Shown here in pieces: positions 1 to 12,504 of a DNA stretch of 64,000 bases. This DNA is from Eutrema japonicum (taxonomy: Eukaryota; Streptophyta; Magnoliopsida; Brassicales; Brassicaceae). The translations under genes and the position numbers were made by a program. The stretch is taken from positions 48,420,545 to 48,484,544 of the forward strand of contig BSQW01000014.1 in assembly GCA_030161315.1 (NCBI GenBank), read 5' to 3'. Each line of letters starts with the position of its first letter. The first letter of the stretch is position 1. The notes under the pieces are model-generated. The model made no database searches, was not told where the DNA came from, and saw only the letters and a program-made list of their open reading frames with translations.

Positions 1-420
1 CGGGGGTATCGAGTTTACATAAGTAAAATCTGATGGGTAGACTCGAGCATCTCGTGCTAACTTGTATGCCACTGTGTTGCTCGCGCGTGAGATGTGTGTG
101 ATAGAGAAAAAAGTGAAAATCTCCTTGCTCCTCTTGAACTCCTCCAAATGTAGTGTAAAAGCCGGCCACTCCTTGGGTGTAGACACCATCTTCACCAACT
201 CTGAGCAGTCCGTTGCAAAGGCTATAGCCGTCTTGTGATTTGCAATCATGCAATGCATCGCCCAGATGAGCGCTTCCAATTCTACGTGTGGCGGGGATAA
301 AATTCTTCGCAGATTTCGGGACCCCATAATTATTCCTTCGACTCCTTCCTGAAAACAGTACTATCCTAAACCAGAATAGTTATCCGTTTCCTTCCACGAA
401 CCATCAATATAGCATGTCAG
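1..420 (-). pseudogene. LINE RNase H domain (cut by window edge)
   Basis: On the minus strand the frame shows CYIDGSWKE with the first acidic residue, ELEALIWAMHC with the Glu, ATDCSELVKMV with the second Asp, and RASNTVAYKLAR near the end. This is the plant RVT_3 or RNase H-like fold found at the C-terminus of LINE ORF2. A TAG near 361 interrupts it where a Trp is expected. The domain end and 3' tail lie near or beyond position 1. Confidence 0.75.
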
Positions 421-664
421 TCTATTGTATTCCTCATGTTGACCTATCACCGTATTAAGACCAAATTGTTGGGAAATTAAGTCTGGTTCACTATTCTGTG
501 CCGTTTCCCAGGTTGTGGCTTCCGTTTCCGCCATCCTCATAATCTCTTGTGAGTTTCTATCCGCTTTTGAGAACACCTTATCATTCCTTGCTTTTCAAAT
601 ATTCCACACAATCCAAGGAAACATTGCGTTCCTTTCCTCTTTTGGGAGTCTCCAAAATAGATGA

Positions 665-1822
665 TCAAAATTGGAGAAAACCGATGTCATCGGGAAAACT
701 CCCGGAGCCAATGGAATATTGTAGCGCCGGTGGGCATTCAAAAAGAACATGGTTAATCGTTTCCCCTTCCGCTCCGCACCGAGCACATTGTGTATCACAA
801 TTAATCCCTCTAGCGCATAAGTTTGCTGAAACCGAAAGGCATCCCGAAATGGCCTGCCAAATGAAATGTCGCAATTTCAGTGGGCAGGTTAATTTCCATG
901 TATGGGCCAGTAATTTCTATACATCCAGGCCGTAGAAGTAGTTTACGCCGTTGTCTGGGTTTTGTTGCTCAATCCGGTATCCCGACTTTACCGTATATTT
1001 TCCTGTTTTTTTATAGTGCCAACCAAGAGTATCTGGTCGATAGGTGGTACTTATAGGGATACCGCAAATAATTTCCAAATCGGCCGAGTCGATAATTGCA
1101 TTTATCAACTCCAAGTTTCACGTTTGTGGCGCTGGATCAACCAAATGATTGACTCTGAGATTTGGGTAATAATTATACCCCTTACATTTTTCTGACATCG
1201 GGGGAGAAGATGGTATCCATGGATCATTCCATACTGAGATGGAGTCACCTGAACCAACTCTTTTAATGAGTCCTTTTGCAACCAGAGGTCTAGCCGAAAT
1301 AATACTCCTCCACCCAAAGGAAGGGGAGTATGATCTTATAGGATCTAGTGGGTCTGTGTTCCGAAAGTAACGACCCTTAAAGACCCGAGCAAATAACGAT
1401 TCCGGTTTTTCCATTAACCGCCATAGTTGTTTTGCCAGCAGTGCTGTGTTAAATTCTTCTATTGTTCGGAAACCAATTCCGCCATTTGATTCACTCCGAC
1501 ACATCTTCTTCCATGCTATCCAATGCATTCCTTTCTGTTGTCCGTCGGAGCTCCACCAGAACCGCGCTGCCGCACTAGTTAATTTTGTGGTAATAGACTT
1601 GGGTAGGCGAAAGCATGACATAACGAAAGTCGGCATGGCCGATGCTACCGATTTAAGTAGAACCTCTTTTCCCCCTTTGGTCAGTAGACTTGATGTCCAT
1701 CCATTAACTCTATCATTGTGTCTTTCGACGACGAAATTTAAAATCTTACTCTTTGCTCCTCTGAGACTTTCCGGGAGACCCAGATAAGTACCCACCCCTC
1801 CCATATTTTGGATTCCTAACAA
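665..1822 (-). pseudogene. LINE connection region and zf-RVT domain
   Basis: The minus strand continues the reverse transcriptase with a TYLGLPESLRGAKSKI block, then a long region ending in a zf-RVT module in which Cys and His residues (CARCGAEGETINHVLFEC) are spaced as a zinc site. A stop codon near 1117 stands where the LINE copy at 22439-23020 has a Trp codon, so this is a derived break. The two copies align closely across this stretch. Confidence 0.8.
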
Positions 1823-3037
1823 CTATTTTATCTCGTCCTGTACTGCATCTTGTACCGTATGTCCGAAATTTAAAGAAAATTTTGAAAAATTTATTTGTTG
1901 CCCTAAGACCGACTCATACTGTTTAAGTATATGTAATATGGTATGACACTCCTGTACCGTAGCCTTGTAGAAGAACAGACTGTCATCCGCAAAGAGTAAG
2001 TGTGAGACTGCTGGGCCTGTCCTCGCCACTTTTAACCCCGTAAGTGATTTCTCCCTCTCTGCTTTCCGTATATTCGCGATCAATACCTCCGTACAAAGTA
2101 TGAATAAGTAGGGTGATAATGGGTCGCCTTGCCGCAGCCCTCTGTGTGGAGTTATTTGGCCTTTGGGTTGACCGTTAATAAGTACCTTATATTGTACCGA
2201 TTGGATGCACCACATCATCCATGAAATCCATTTTTCCGCGAAACCAAATTTTCTCAAGAGATGTTCAATGAATGGCCACTCTACCCGGTCATATGCTTTG
2301 CTCATATCCGTCTTAATTGCCATAAATTTGCTTTTGCAAGATTTATCGGTTCGTATGCTGTGAAACATCTCATGGGCGATCAGAATGTTATCAGAGATCA
2401 GTCTCCCTGATACAAAGACTGACTGAGTCTCTGAAATCAGGTCCGGTAGCAATCTATTTAACTTATGACATAAAACCTTTGAGATAATTTTATAGCCCAC
2501 ATTACACAGACTTATAGGTCTTAATTCCATCATACGAGTGGGGCGTCCTGTTTTCGGGATTAGACATATATTTTTCATATTCAACCGCTTATCAAAAGAA
2601 CCCTTCTCCATGAAACCGTTAACTAATCCTACAATATCTGCCTTTATAATTTGCCATGAACGTTGGAAGAATAATACCGTCATTCCATCCGGGCCCGAGG
2701 CTTTTTCCGGATGCATCATAAAAAGAGCCCTCCGTACTTCCTCTTCGGTGGCCATTGCTGTGAACATATCATTGTTTTGTTCCGAAACTAGTGCCGGAAT
2801 TTCATTCAGGAAATTCAAGAACTCCGTCGGAGAAGTAGTGGTAAATAATTCCTCAAAGTAATTTACCGCCACTTGTTCAACCTCCTTTTCTGTCGTTACC
2901 CAAGTTTCTGCTACATTATGCAGCCCCACAATCCGATTTCTCGCCCGTCGTTGCTTGCGCATGATAGAATTTTGTGTTTTTATCTCCCGATGTTTTCCAT
3001 AAAGTACGACTTTTCTGTTGCCAGAAAAGTTCCTCAT
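1823..3037 (-). pseudogene. LINE reverse transcriptase domain
   Basis: This minus-strand frame of 404 codons holds the core of RVT_1. Visible blocks include KASGPDGM, LRPISLCNVGYKI, KTDMSKAYDRVEW (first catalytic Asp), GLRQGDPLSPYLF and LLFADDSLFF, the FADD form of the YxDD catalytic box. The first 30 or so residues of the frame look shifted relative to the linker upstream, so the shown Met is not a real start. A TAG near 1823 separates it from the thumb and connection region downstream. The family normally encodes this as one polyprotein with endonuclease and RNase H. Confidence 0.9.
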
Positions 3038-3248
3038 CTAAATATGCTTCTTTCAATTTTCTTGTGATATCCATCAGTTCCTCCTGAGTTCTAGTGTCAT
3101 CATTTTGGGCCTCTTCTAATGCTTGTTGTAACTCTTTGATTTTCTCCTTGCCGTATGGTAAATTATTTTTCCGCCATTTGGATATTTCCCTCCGGCAACT
3201 ATTTATTTTATCTATAAATGAAGTCTCACTTCTCCCTGGATTTATCTC

Positions 3249-3545
3249 TCAGCCCTTAGAAATCGACTCCATTAAACCTTTCCGACCAATCCACCGTTTA
3301 TCAAATCGAAATTGTGCCCTTCTCCTAGGGACTTTATCCTCTATCGTAGCAACAATTGGCCTGTGGTCTGACCCAATCATTGCTAAATATTCGACATATG
3401 AATGTGAAAAAAATTCATGCCAATCTTCATTAGCTAAGGCCCTATCTAGTCGGCAACGAACAACTTTCGAATTCCGCCTTCCCCTCCAAGACATCATGTT
3501 TCCCAAACACGGGAATTCCAAAAAACCGCAATTCCCAAACATATT
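3249..3545 (-). pseudogene. LINE endonuclease C-terminal fragment
   Basis: The minus-strand frame contains an RLDRALANEDW stretch and the signature GSDHRPIV, the conserved C-terminal block of the exonuclease-endonuclease-phosphatase fold whose Asp and His are catalytic. Coding similarity begins near 3545, beside the end of the Helitron-like sequence. A stop codon ends the frame near 3249 where a Trp codon is plausible; the linker to the reverse transcriptase continues past it. Confidence 0.75.
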
Positions 3546-3561
3546 CAACTTTATATATATA

Positions 3562-5800
3562 CTAGATAAGTACCCGCATATATGCATGTTTGTAATTTAA
3601 TATTGTATAAACCGTGAAAAAATTAAAGACGATAAAATGGAAAACAAAATTAGATCACCCATGAAAATATCTTATACATAAATCTAGAAACAACATTTAC
3701 GATGAAATTAATAAATATATACATTGAAAGAAAAATTTAGAATTTTTTTTTATAGTAATTTTATCTTTTAAGATTATGAATCAGAATTTTAAAGATTTTT
3801 TATCAATCGATTTTAAAATTTTCCAACTTTAACTTGACACGGATCGCGATCAAGTGAATTAATAACTTTGAAAAATTTAGTTTTATATGATAAAAAATAA
3901 CTAATTCTACACTGAAATATGTTTTTTTTTTTGTTTTTTTTTTGGCTTTTATTCTTTTTTAAAAACTTTAAAAATGTGTAGATTATTATATAGAGTTTGG
4001 TCGTGGTTGTATATTAAAGAAAAAGTGAAACCACCCGTGAAAATAAATAAAATAAGACTGAAAACGTCGATATTAAATCACTCACCGATAGAAAAGCCTA
4101 AAAGAGTAACAATTATTTATTTATTTGAATATTTTATTTTATTTTATATTATATGGTTTCCAATTAAATTTTTTCACATGTATCCAAATATTTTGTTTTT
4201 CTATTTCTATTTGAAATTTGTTTATTATTATTTTAGTTTTATTAACCTTGTCTTTTATGATAATTTAAACATTTTTATTTTTGTTTAGTACATTTACCTT
4301 TTAAGATTATGAATCAATAAGATTTTTTTTTCCTATTATATGGATTCCAATTAAATCTTGTCACATGTTTTCAAATATTAATTTTTTTCTACTCATATTT
4401 GAATTATGTTATTATTATTTTATTTTTATTAACTCTGCCTTTTATGATAAATATAAATTTTCTATTTTCTATTTTTGTTTAGTAAGTTTACCTTTTATGA
4501 TTATGAATCAATTATAATTTTTTTCTGAATTTTAGCCTTTTCTTATTTCTATAAATTTTGGATTTTAGGATAAATTTATATTTTTTCTTTTTTTTGTTTA
4601 GTAACTTTACCTTTTAGGATTAGTAATTGAAAATAATTTTTTTCTTTAATTATTAATATGATGTGTCAAAATATATTTGGAAAATCTTTTTACACGTGTT
4701 AAAATCTGATCGATTAACTTGGCACGTGTCGCGATCATGCGAGTTACTAACTTTGAAAAATTTTGCTTCATCTTTTAAGATTATGAATCGGTTTTAAAAT
4801 TTTCAGAATTTTTAAGTTTTCTATTAATCGATTTAATGTTTTTCAACTTTACTTGACACGTGTCGCGATCATGTTAATTAACAACTTTAAAACATTCAAA
4901 TTTCATATAATAAGATTTCCTTATTCTGAACCGAAATATGATTTTTCATTTTTAATAAAATTTTGGCTTTATTTCTTTTATTTTTATGATTGTTATTTAT
5001 TGTTTAATTTCCTTATTATAATCTGAAATATGAGTTTTTTTTTAAACTTTCGTTTTTATTTATAGATAATGAAGATATGTGAAATAGGTGTATATAACGA
5101 AGATATTTCATAACGTACATCTTAATTTCGATTACACAGAAGATAGCGGGTGTAGCTTATGGACGAAATATATGCGTAAAAGTTTTTTTGGTTGTAAAAT
5201 TGAGAATGTATCAAATTGGTTATATAGAGGTGAGGAATAAGAATTCTTTTTCCTTAAAGGATTGTATTCATTTTAAAAAAAATTTCCTTAATCAAAATAG
5301 AAATTTTTTTATCTCCTTTTTAAAACTTTAACTTTATCCCTTTTTAACTTTAGTTTTTAGGATAATTTTTGATTTAATTTTTTTTTGTGTCCTTTTTTTT
5401 TAGGATGTCAAACTATTGTTTTATTGCTTTGTTATAAACATAAAAATTAAAAAACTTTAAGATAAATTTCCTTTATTTAAAGCAACTTTTATTTTCCTTT
5501 TTTTTTTTTGCTAACTTTACTTTTAGGATTAAGTATAGATTATATTTTTTTCTTTTATTGTTAATATAATGTGTCAAAACTTTAAGATAAATTTCCTTAA
5601 TCTAAAAGCAAGTTTTTTTTTGTTGGTAACTTTACTTTTAGGATTAAGTCCAAATTATATTTTTCTTTTATTGTTAATATTATGTGTCGAAATCTAATTG
5701 GTAATTTTTTTATACGTGTCAAAATCTAATGAATTAACTCGACACGTGTCGCGATCTTGCGAGTTACTAACTTTGAAACATTCTCTTATATATATAGATA
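3562..5800 (-). mobile_element. Helitron-like AT-rich sequence
   Basis: No gene is visible from 3546 to 7343. At 3562 the minus strand reads ...GCGGGTACTTATCTAG followed by T. That looks like a Helitron 3' end, with a short GC hairpin just inside a terminal CTAG and an A/T host junction. The sequence that follows is extremely AT-rich and carries four copies of a G-box palindrome motif (3836, 4721, 4855, 5741). The 5' TC end was not identified, so the right boundary is a guess. No Rep or helicase coding is present, so it would be non-autonomous. Confidence 0.35.
3836..5756 (+). repeat. Four dispersed copies of GACACGTGTCGCGATC-type motif
   Basis: Copies lie at 3836-3851, 4721-4736, 4855-4870 and 5741-5756. 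The best copies read GACACGTGTCGCGATC, a 10-bp perfect palindrome containing a CACGTG G-box directly followed by GCGATC. Downstream context (AACTTTGAAA or similar) is also shared, so the repeated unit is longer than the motif. They probably mark internal duplication within a Helitron-like family. Confidence 0.6.
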
Positions 5801-5949
5801 TAGTGACGGTGGACTCCACAAATTTTTATTCATGTTTATTTGCACGCATTTTTCTGATTTTGTAATTGACATTTGTAACAGTCCCAAATTTATTATTAAG
5901 ATCAATTTTCATTTTATACCAGAATTCATCTACGATTTGGGATTGAAAA

Positions 5950-5997
<48 letters not shown>

Positions 5998-6683
5998 CTG
6001 ACTAGGTTTTCTTAAGGTTATGGAAAAGTCAATATAAACATTAATTTGCTTTTATTCTTGTAAGGATATGGAAATTCTTTAAACATGTATTTTGTGTCTC
6101 ATGAAGACAACTAGGCCTACATACAACATTTGCCATTTCTTTATAATTATTTTTTAAACAATAATTAGATTTACTATCAATATCGACCTAATTATTTAAA
6201 TAAAATACGTTATTTTTAATAATAATAAAGAAATGCATATATATATAAGCTATTATTTATAAAGAAATGTATTTTCAAATTCTTATTAAAATCAATAAAT
6301 GATAGTTACCATAATAATTAAAGTATAATAACACAAAATATAATAAATCATATTAGCAATTTAAAATTAACAAATAAATTGATGATGTATCACAATTTCA
6401 AAATATGAAAAAATAATGTGGTATCACGAGAATATAACATATTCAACTTTATATATATAGATAATAACGATAGACTTCACAAATTTTTATTCATGTTTAT
6501 TTGCACGCAATTTTTTTCTGACTTTGTAATTGACATTTGTAACATTCCCAAATTTATTATTAAGATCAATTTTCATTTTATACCAGAATTCATCTACGAT
6601 TTGGGATTGAAAAGTCTATATATATATGTTGTGTCTCATGCAGACACCTAGGCCTACATACAACATTTGCCATTTTCTGTGAG
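5789..6683 (+). repeat. Direct duplication, two diverged copies (5789-6143 and 6448-6683)
   Basis: Both copies share a stretch of roughly 150 bases starting near the CTTCACAAATTTTTATTC and ACTCCACAAATTTTTATTC positions (about 5813 and 6475) and ending at GAAAAGTCTATATAT. They share a second block around CTAGGCCTACATACAAC (6110 and 6650). The first copy has extra sequence between the two blocks. No coding content is visible. Confidence 0.7.
5953..5989. repeat. (TA)n microsatellite
   Basis: About 18 uninterrupted TA dinucleotides lie at the end of the first copy of the 5.8-kb duplication. The second copy has only a few, so the run expanded after duplication or the other one shrank. Confidence 0.9.
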
Positions 6684-7343
6684 TTTTTTTTTTCTTTTCT
6701 AATTGGTTGGTTTTTCTGCTTATCTCATTCGATATGACTTTTCGGTAACACAAAAGCTTGCAATAAGATTTTATTTTTCTAGGGATGTATCTGAGTTCAC
6801 ATGCATTATGAAAACGATAACTCCTCGATGGTCGGATGTATACCTGGCAATATTCACAGTTAGTCAAATAAGGATTTTAGTTAAAGATTTAGTTAGATAA
6901 GTTGTTTTCGAAAACTGATACTATAACGTATCCCGATTTCTGAAAAAATAGTAGTGCATTACGAGAGTTTAAAATAATTGATTTGATTATTTATATCATC
7001 AAATTATATTTATATTTTCGGTAATTTGTTAAGAGAAAACTCAACAAAGTTAAACGTGTTTGAGTTAGAGAAATTTAAATATGAGTGAACTATCAAGAAG
7101 TCATTTCGGTATCGTATAAGTGATGACAAAATATAGAAAAATATCACGTGGTAATTTGCAAAGATAATAAACAAGTCTTTCGAATCTCCCAAAATAGCGT
7201 ACCTACTGTCGGACGAGAATGGAACCCACATACCAATACAGTTAAAAATCTTTAACATTTTACAATTTTGCACGTCATAAATTTATTTTAATGTAAGAAA
7301 TCCTATTTATAATATTTGCGAATCTAGCGAAAAAATATTGTTA
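6684..7343. other. Intergenic, no feature seen
   Basis: This AT-rich stretch lies between the duplicated Helitron-like block and the Copia element. Short open frames exist on both strands, but none resembles a known protein. Confidence 0.5.
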
Positions 7344-7525
7344 TGTTGTGAATAAAATAGAGAGAGAAAATTGTTGTGTCTTATTCCATGAATAAAGAGA
7401 GGTATATATAGGTTTACATAGATTTGGAGAGCAAGCTGAATAAAGAGAATAAGGAAATCGAGAATATTATAAACCTCCTAGAATATGGGCCTTATAATGG
7501 GCATCCATATAATTAATTCATAACA
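7344..7525 (-). repeat. Copia 3' LTR
   Basis: This 182-bp terminal repeat is nearly identical to 13461-13642, differing at scattered positions and small indels. It starts TG and ends CA on the plus strand. It contains GGTATATATAGGTTTACATAG, a TATA-like stretch. Confidence 0.9.
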
Positions 7526-7534
7526 CTCCCCCTT
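7526..7534 (-). other. Polypurine tract of the Copia element
   Basis: The minus strand reads AAGGGGGAG immediately before the 3' LTR. This is the primer site for plus-strand DNA synthesis and confirms the minus orientation. Confidence 0.85.
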
Positions 7535-7559
7535 GGATGATCATTATACAAAAATGATC

Positions 7560-10500
7560 CTAATGCGCATAAGATGCTGCCTCATTAAAAACCTTACTAT
7601 GAAAACCCAATGGGAAAAACCATAGTTAAGGGAAAAAGAGTGCAGTGCGTTATTACTCCCCCTCATGAGTACATCACTTGAAATGTTTGAGACGACGCGA
7701 TCCAATATGAGTAACTAGCTTTTTGAAAGTAGCAGTTAGAGACGTCTTGGTAAATAAGTCCGCCAAATATTTACTTGAACGAATTTGTAGTAGACGTACA
7801 TCGCCATTCTTCTGCAATTAATGGGTGTCGCAAATGATCCATCTTGATCATTCTCTTTGCTTCTAATGATCTCATTTATCTCCGAAAAACACTTTGAAAT
7901 GGCGATAGACTTTCATCTTTACATTCCTCTTAGGTGTCTATCATTTGCGTGTTCTTTGTTGTCTCGTTAAAATTTTGTCATGAAAAACCCCAATGGGATA
8001 AAAACCATGATGAGGAAAAAGATTACAACCACGCACATCATCATATTTCTTCCCCTAGAAGCATCTTCTTCAAGAAATGTATGACAATCATATATATTAT
8101 CTTTAGGGAATTGATATAAGGATAACATTAGTTAATACACTCGTATGATTATCATAATTTCTCAGGTTATTGGATTTCTGGTCCATAACATCTTTTTCAC
8201 ATATAAGATATTTTCTTCGTCTATTTGGACTTCATGCCAAATATCATTTTACTTACAATCTTCAAGATATTCATATTGTACATATTTGTACATACGAGTT
8301 ATTCATGCTCTTCTTGTAAAAGCTATTATGTTGGCTTTCTTTCTTGTCACATGAAAGCACATATTTCAATCATGAAAAGTGATCAACAACTTGCTCAAAT
8401 ATCATTTTAAGTGTGGTACTTCAAGACCAACTATATATGAGCATTTTCTATGTAAAATCCTGCAAGGATCTTTGAGAAAACATCTCTTTCCTTAGATTTA
8501 CAATTTGGAAAACCTGAATACAATGTTGTCTTTCCAAAGTTGTTTCTTCCAAATTTCAACTTCCGATAACTCTTCAAGAGTTTTGATTATGTCCAAATCA
8601 AGGATCTTGTTGATCCATAGTCTTTTGATAAATACACATGAGTATATCGGTTAAACTCATAATATTCACTTTTAGAGTATAGCACATGAAACATATTCGC
8701 TTTAATAAATCGAATAGCTAGTGCTCTCAAGAAACTAAAATTTGCTGCTTCTAGTAATTTAAATTCTTTTAGGATTAAATTAAGTCTTTCTCTTATTGTC
8801 AGACTGATAAGGAATCTGAAAAATAGTTGCATCCACCACAAGAAAGTATATCTCTTCATATATCACTTTCATTCATCTTTCTCATAAAGATCCACTTATG
8901 TCTTACTAGTTTTACACTTTCAAGTGTATGGACTACTGGTCCAAATACTTCTCTGCCTCTATGGCTTTTTTTCATGATTGGCCAATCATCACTTTATGTA
9001 CATTTTTCAATAAACCTTATACTACTGCGGTTTATGATCCTCAAATCTCATCAACTGCTTCACTGCATGCAAAATATTATCGACGTCGATTTGCTTTTGG
9101 TTCCATTTTATTCCAGACATGACACAACTAGTTGAAATCTATTATCATTACCATGTACTTGGATTTCCTTCTTAGTCATGTCTAATGTCTCTTATGGAGA
9201 TCCTCCATAATTCTTTGTTTCCTCGATCTTACCATTTCATAATCTGCTCCATTTCTTTTTGAGGATTCTAATATTTGGAACCAATATGTCTATCACGCTT
9301 CATGCGATCTCTAAACTCAATAGCAGTTGATATTGTCCCCCCCGGGACATCAATATTAATTGGAGCGCAACTAGTATATGTGACTTCGTCACTTAATCAG
9401 GGTCAGGAAATGTTTCTGGCATCAAATTTGCTAACTCTGCAAATGAATTATCTTTTGAACTTCTAGTGCACATTCTTTATGAGGATCATGATAATTTTTT
9501 TCACTGATTTTCTTTTCCAGCTGTTTATTTTCTTCTCCCCCCTTAATTTTTGGAAAGACTGACTCAATAAAATTACCGTCTGTAAATCGAATCTTATCCC
9601 TTATTGATGGCTCAATACATTTACTCATCAAGGGAGATTCATATCCAACAATTTCTAACCTCCTTTGTGGTCCCAACTTAGATCAATGTGGTGGAGCAAC
9701 ATTACATCCAAAATCTTTTAGTTGGGAAATATCTAGTTCCTGAACAAAAACCAATCTTGGGAGAACTCAAAATTATTCGTTGGCATAATGCGAATCAATG
9801 CGGTTTCACTCTAATCAACTAACCAAATACTTTCGCAAAGATACATAGTGGATGATCAGTCCAAAATATCTCCTTGTATACGTACCAAAAAACTAATATA
9901 TTTCAAGTATATTGGATAGTGAAAACCGTATTATCAACTTCCTTTATGATAACACATAAGAATCTTATGGTTCTTTTTCGCATTATTATTGAACCGGAAT
10001 ACCCAACCGGTCAAGCCAAAACAGTGAGATTTTCAGTAAATTTCTAGTTTACTATTCAACATATCTCCATTATTTCGTTGTGTAGTACAATTTAGTAGAG
10101 AATGCAAGTAGTTTCTCTAAAATACTTTTACTGCCTCATGATGTGAAGATATTCAACATTTCATTCACTCATTGTCTCAACATGATTAATCTTGAAATCT
10201 CTTGGATTTTCTTTATAAATGATTCATCAAATCTATTTTGAGTGTGAAATCGTATGGATATTTCATTACAATGGATTGTGGGATTCTTCAATTCTTCCCC
10301 TCGAGATGATGACACTTCAGGTCCCTCAGTCTCGAATTGAATCCCACTCTATAACCAACAACATACCCAACTTGGGTAATGTATTTTATCTTAGATAACT
10401 TTTGAGACTTGAGAAAGAATAACGCATCAATGATTGCGTTCCCATAGGCAAATTTATCTCTCTTCTGGAGCATTGAAAAATCTTTATACTACCTCATCTT

Positions 10501-10860
10501 GTACTCACACTAACTTATTTTATCGTCACATGAGAGAAATATCTCTTGTATGATACCATCTTTACTTTCTCACTTCTAGTGAGAATCTGAGTTCTTGAAA
10601 GAAACTCTTTGATCTCGACCTTGACCTTATCCATATACATATCCACGTTCACATCTACGATCACTTCTATAGCCACTTCCTCGGCCAGTGTTATTAGTGT
10701 GGTATTTTTCTTTCTCAGTATAGGATGTCACATTCGCTTCAAGGAATGGAGCATAACTAGTAGAAGTGTATCCTGATTTTTTCATCTCTAGCTCATTATT
10801 TTGCTCAGTCTCAATTAGACAATATATAAGTTCAGAATACTTCTCATATCCTCTTTTCAT
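7560..10860 (-). pseudogene. Copia gag-pol remnant
   Basis: Three minus-strand segments are recognisable. At 10627-10860, LIYCLIETEQNNELEMKKSG resembles the end of a Copia gag. At 9275-9680, VGYESP, then CALEVQKIIHLQS and VTKSHI, match the linker between Copia integrase and reverse transcriptase. At 7681-7761, DLFTKTSLTATFKKL and HIGSRRLK match the C-terminal end of the Copia RNase H. The sequence between is so full of stops and shifts that the reverse transcriptase core and the integrase catalytic core cannot be traced by eye. The gene is long dead. Confidence 0.75.
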
Positions 10861-12078
10861 AGTAATGTGTCTTCAGGAAAACATTACTTATCTAAAACGT
10901 AAATTATGTCTTTTAGCATCTCTTCATCAATGATATTATCTCCACATAATATCAATTTACAAATAATTATGAACATAGCTGAGTAATGTCTACTTATAGA
11001 CTTCAAGTCATGTAATCTTAGATTAATTAGTCATAACGAGCTTAAGCAATATCACCTTCTAGTGATCATCTTTCTTTTAGATTACTCTAAATAACATGTG
11101 GATCTTCTATGGTCAAGTACTCGAACCAAAAATAATTGAATAACATTGATTTGCTAAAACTCAAATTTCATAAAGTAATGCATCAATTATCTGTTCAATA
11201 AAAAAAGGAAATCGTACCTTCAATCAAGAGGTGGAAGATGAAGTTAGTGGATCAAATTGGTGGTGTTCCCTGTTTTCGATCTTTCAGGATGTTATAGACC
11301 AAAATTCTTTCTCGAATCCAATAAACAAGTTGTCTTTTTCTCTTTTAGGGGTTTGATTGCTTCCCAAGCAATAAACGTTACTCTAGGACAATAAAACAAT
11401 TTAGTAGCATTAATACTAAATCAACAATTACTGAATGAAATTATATAACATATGTTGATTGATCTCAATATAGCAGTTTTATAATGTAATATGAATTTAT
11501 TGATCAGATTTTAAATCCCGGCAACCACACCATAACATGACCTTATTACTGCAAAATAAAATTCATCCAAATTTAACTCTAAAATACATGATAATCAATC
11601 AATCAAGAAAAATATAAGTTACATTCAAATATTCGATCTTGTTACGAACATCATAAAAAAATACTTTCTCTCACATATTTAATATTTTCCGGTTCAACCT
11701 AAAGTAATTTTATGAAAAGATGCAATCTAATGGTTTAATCATGAAATCATCATATTTGGACACATTAGACGTTAGATGCAAACATGATTAGGTGGACTTT
11801 GCAAACTAGTTCAATACTATCAAAGTCAATTACGTGAATCACCGATCCGGACACGAAATCTCGAGACCCTAGTTACTAGAATAGAATAATTAATAAAATA
11901 AATAAATTAGGAACAAAGTCTACACAGGAATGAGACAAACATTCATTCAACGATAGTTATTCATAAGTGATTTCTAATCGATTATTCCTTGCGATAAACA
12001 TTTATTAAAGTTAAAACAGTAGGCTTAATCGATAAAACAACATAACTACCGAGAAAATAATTAAGCATGGATCTCGCT
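10861..12078. other. Copia interior without recognisable coding
   Basis: This stretch lies inside the Copia element, between its gag remnant and the solo LTR. No protein family is visible. It presumably holds the degraded N-terminal part of gag and the 5' leader. Confidence 0.4.
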
Positions 12079-12117
12079 TGTAGGTGTGGAGACGAGCACA
12101 TCCTTTTTTTTTTTTTT

Positions 12118-12300
12118 ACTGTTCACGACCTGTCCGGCACTGTTCACGATATGCCGGATACTGCTCACGACATGTCGGGTACTATTCACGACCTGCCCGG
12201 CACTGTTTACGACATGCCGGGTACTGTTCACAACATACCGGGTACTGTTCACGACCTGTCCGGCACTGTTCACAACATGTCGGGTACTGTTCACGAACCG
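12118..12300 (+). repeat. 21-bp tandem array in the solo LTR (about 8.5 copies)
   Basis: Eight full 21-bp units and a partial ninth begin at 12118, each starting ACTGTTCAC or a one-base variant and ending in YCGGR. Because 21 is divisible by three, the array stays open in several frames and yields spurious repetitive peptides. It lies just upstream of the TATA box, in the U3 position, where direct repeats often act as enhancers. Confidence 0.9.
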
Positions 12301-12345
12301 TCACGTCATCCCCAAAAACCGGAGAGTTGTCTGCTAAACTCCCAC

Positions 12346-12353
12346 TATAAATA
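12346..12353 (+). promoter_or_regulatory. TATA box of the solo LTR
   Basis: TATAAATA is preceded by CTCCCAC and followed by a CA-rich and then TC-rich stretch (12373-12425), as in a U3/R boundary. The expected start of transcription would be near 12375-12385, reading rightward. Confidence 0.65.
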
Positions 12354-12504
12354 CCCTCTTTGGAGTTCATTATCACACACACAAAAAAAACTCTCATTCT
12401 CTCTTTCTAAATAACTTTCCCTCTCTAAAAAGAGCTCTCCCAGTTCTCCCCAGCTCGGCGCAGCTCTCCCAGCTCTCCGCAGCTCTCTCGAGCTCCCAGC
12501 TCTC

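Larger units (their letters stand above)
1..3545 (-). mobile_element. LINE (L1-type non-LTR retrotransposon), copy 1, 5'-truncated
   Basis: Read on the minus strand, the domains run in the order endonuclease C-terminus, reverse transcriptase, zf-RVT zinc-binding module and RNase H, which is the ORF2 layout of plant L1-type elements. The copy starts inside the endonuclease at about 3545, so ORF1 and the endonuclease N-terminus are missing, and it runs off the left edge within or just after RNase H. The frame is broken several times by stops and shifts, so the copy is dead. A second copy of the same family lies at 22001-23482. The tail and target duplication are outside the window. Confidence 0.9.

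Noticed and set aside
12061..12414. Repetitive small proteins with 7-residue repeats
   Set aside because: The 21-bp array gives a 7-residue period in every frame. It is a repeat artefact upstream of an LTR TATA box.
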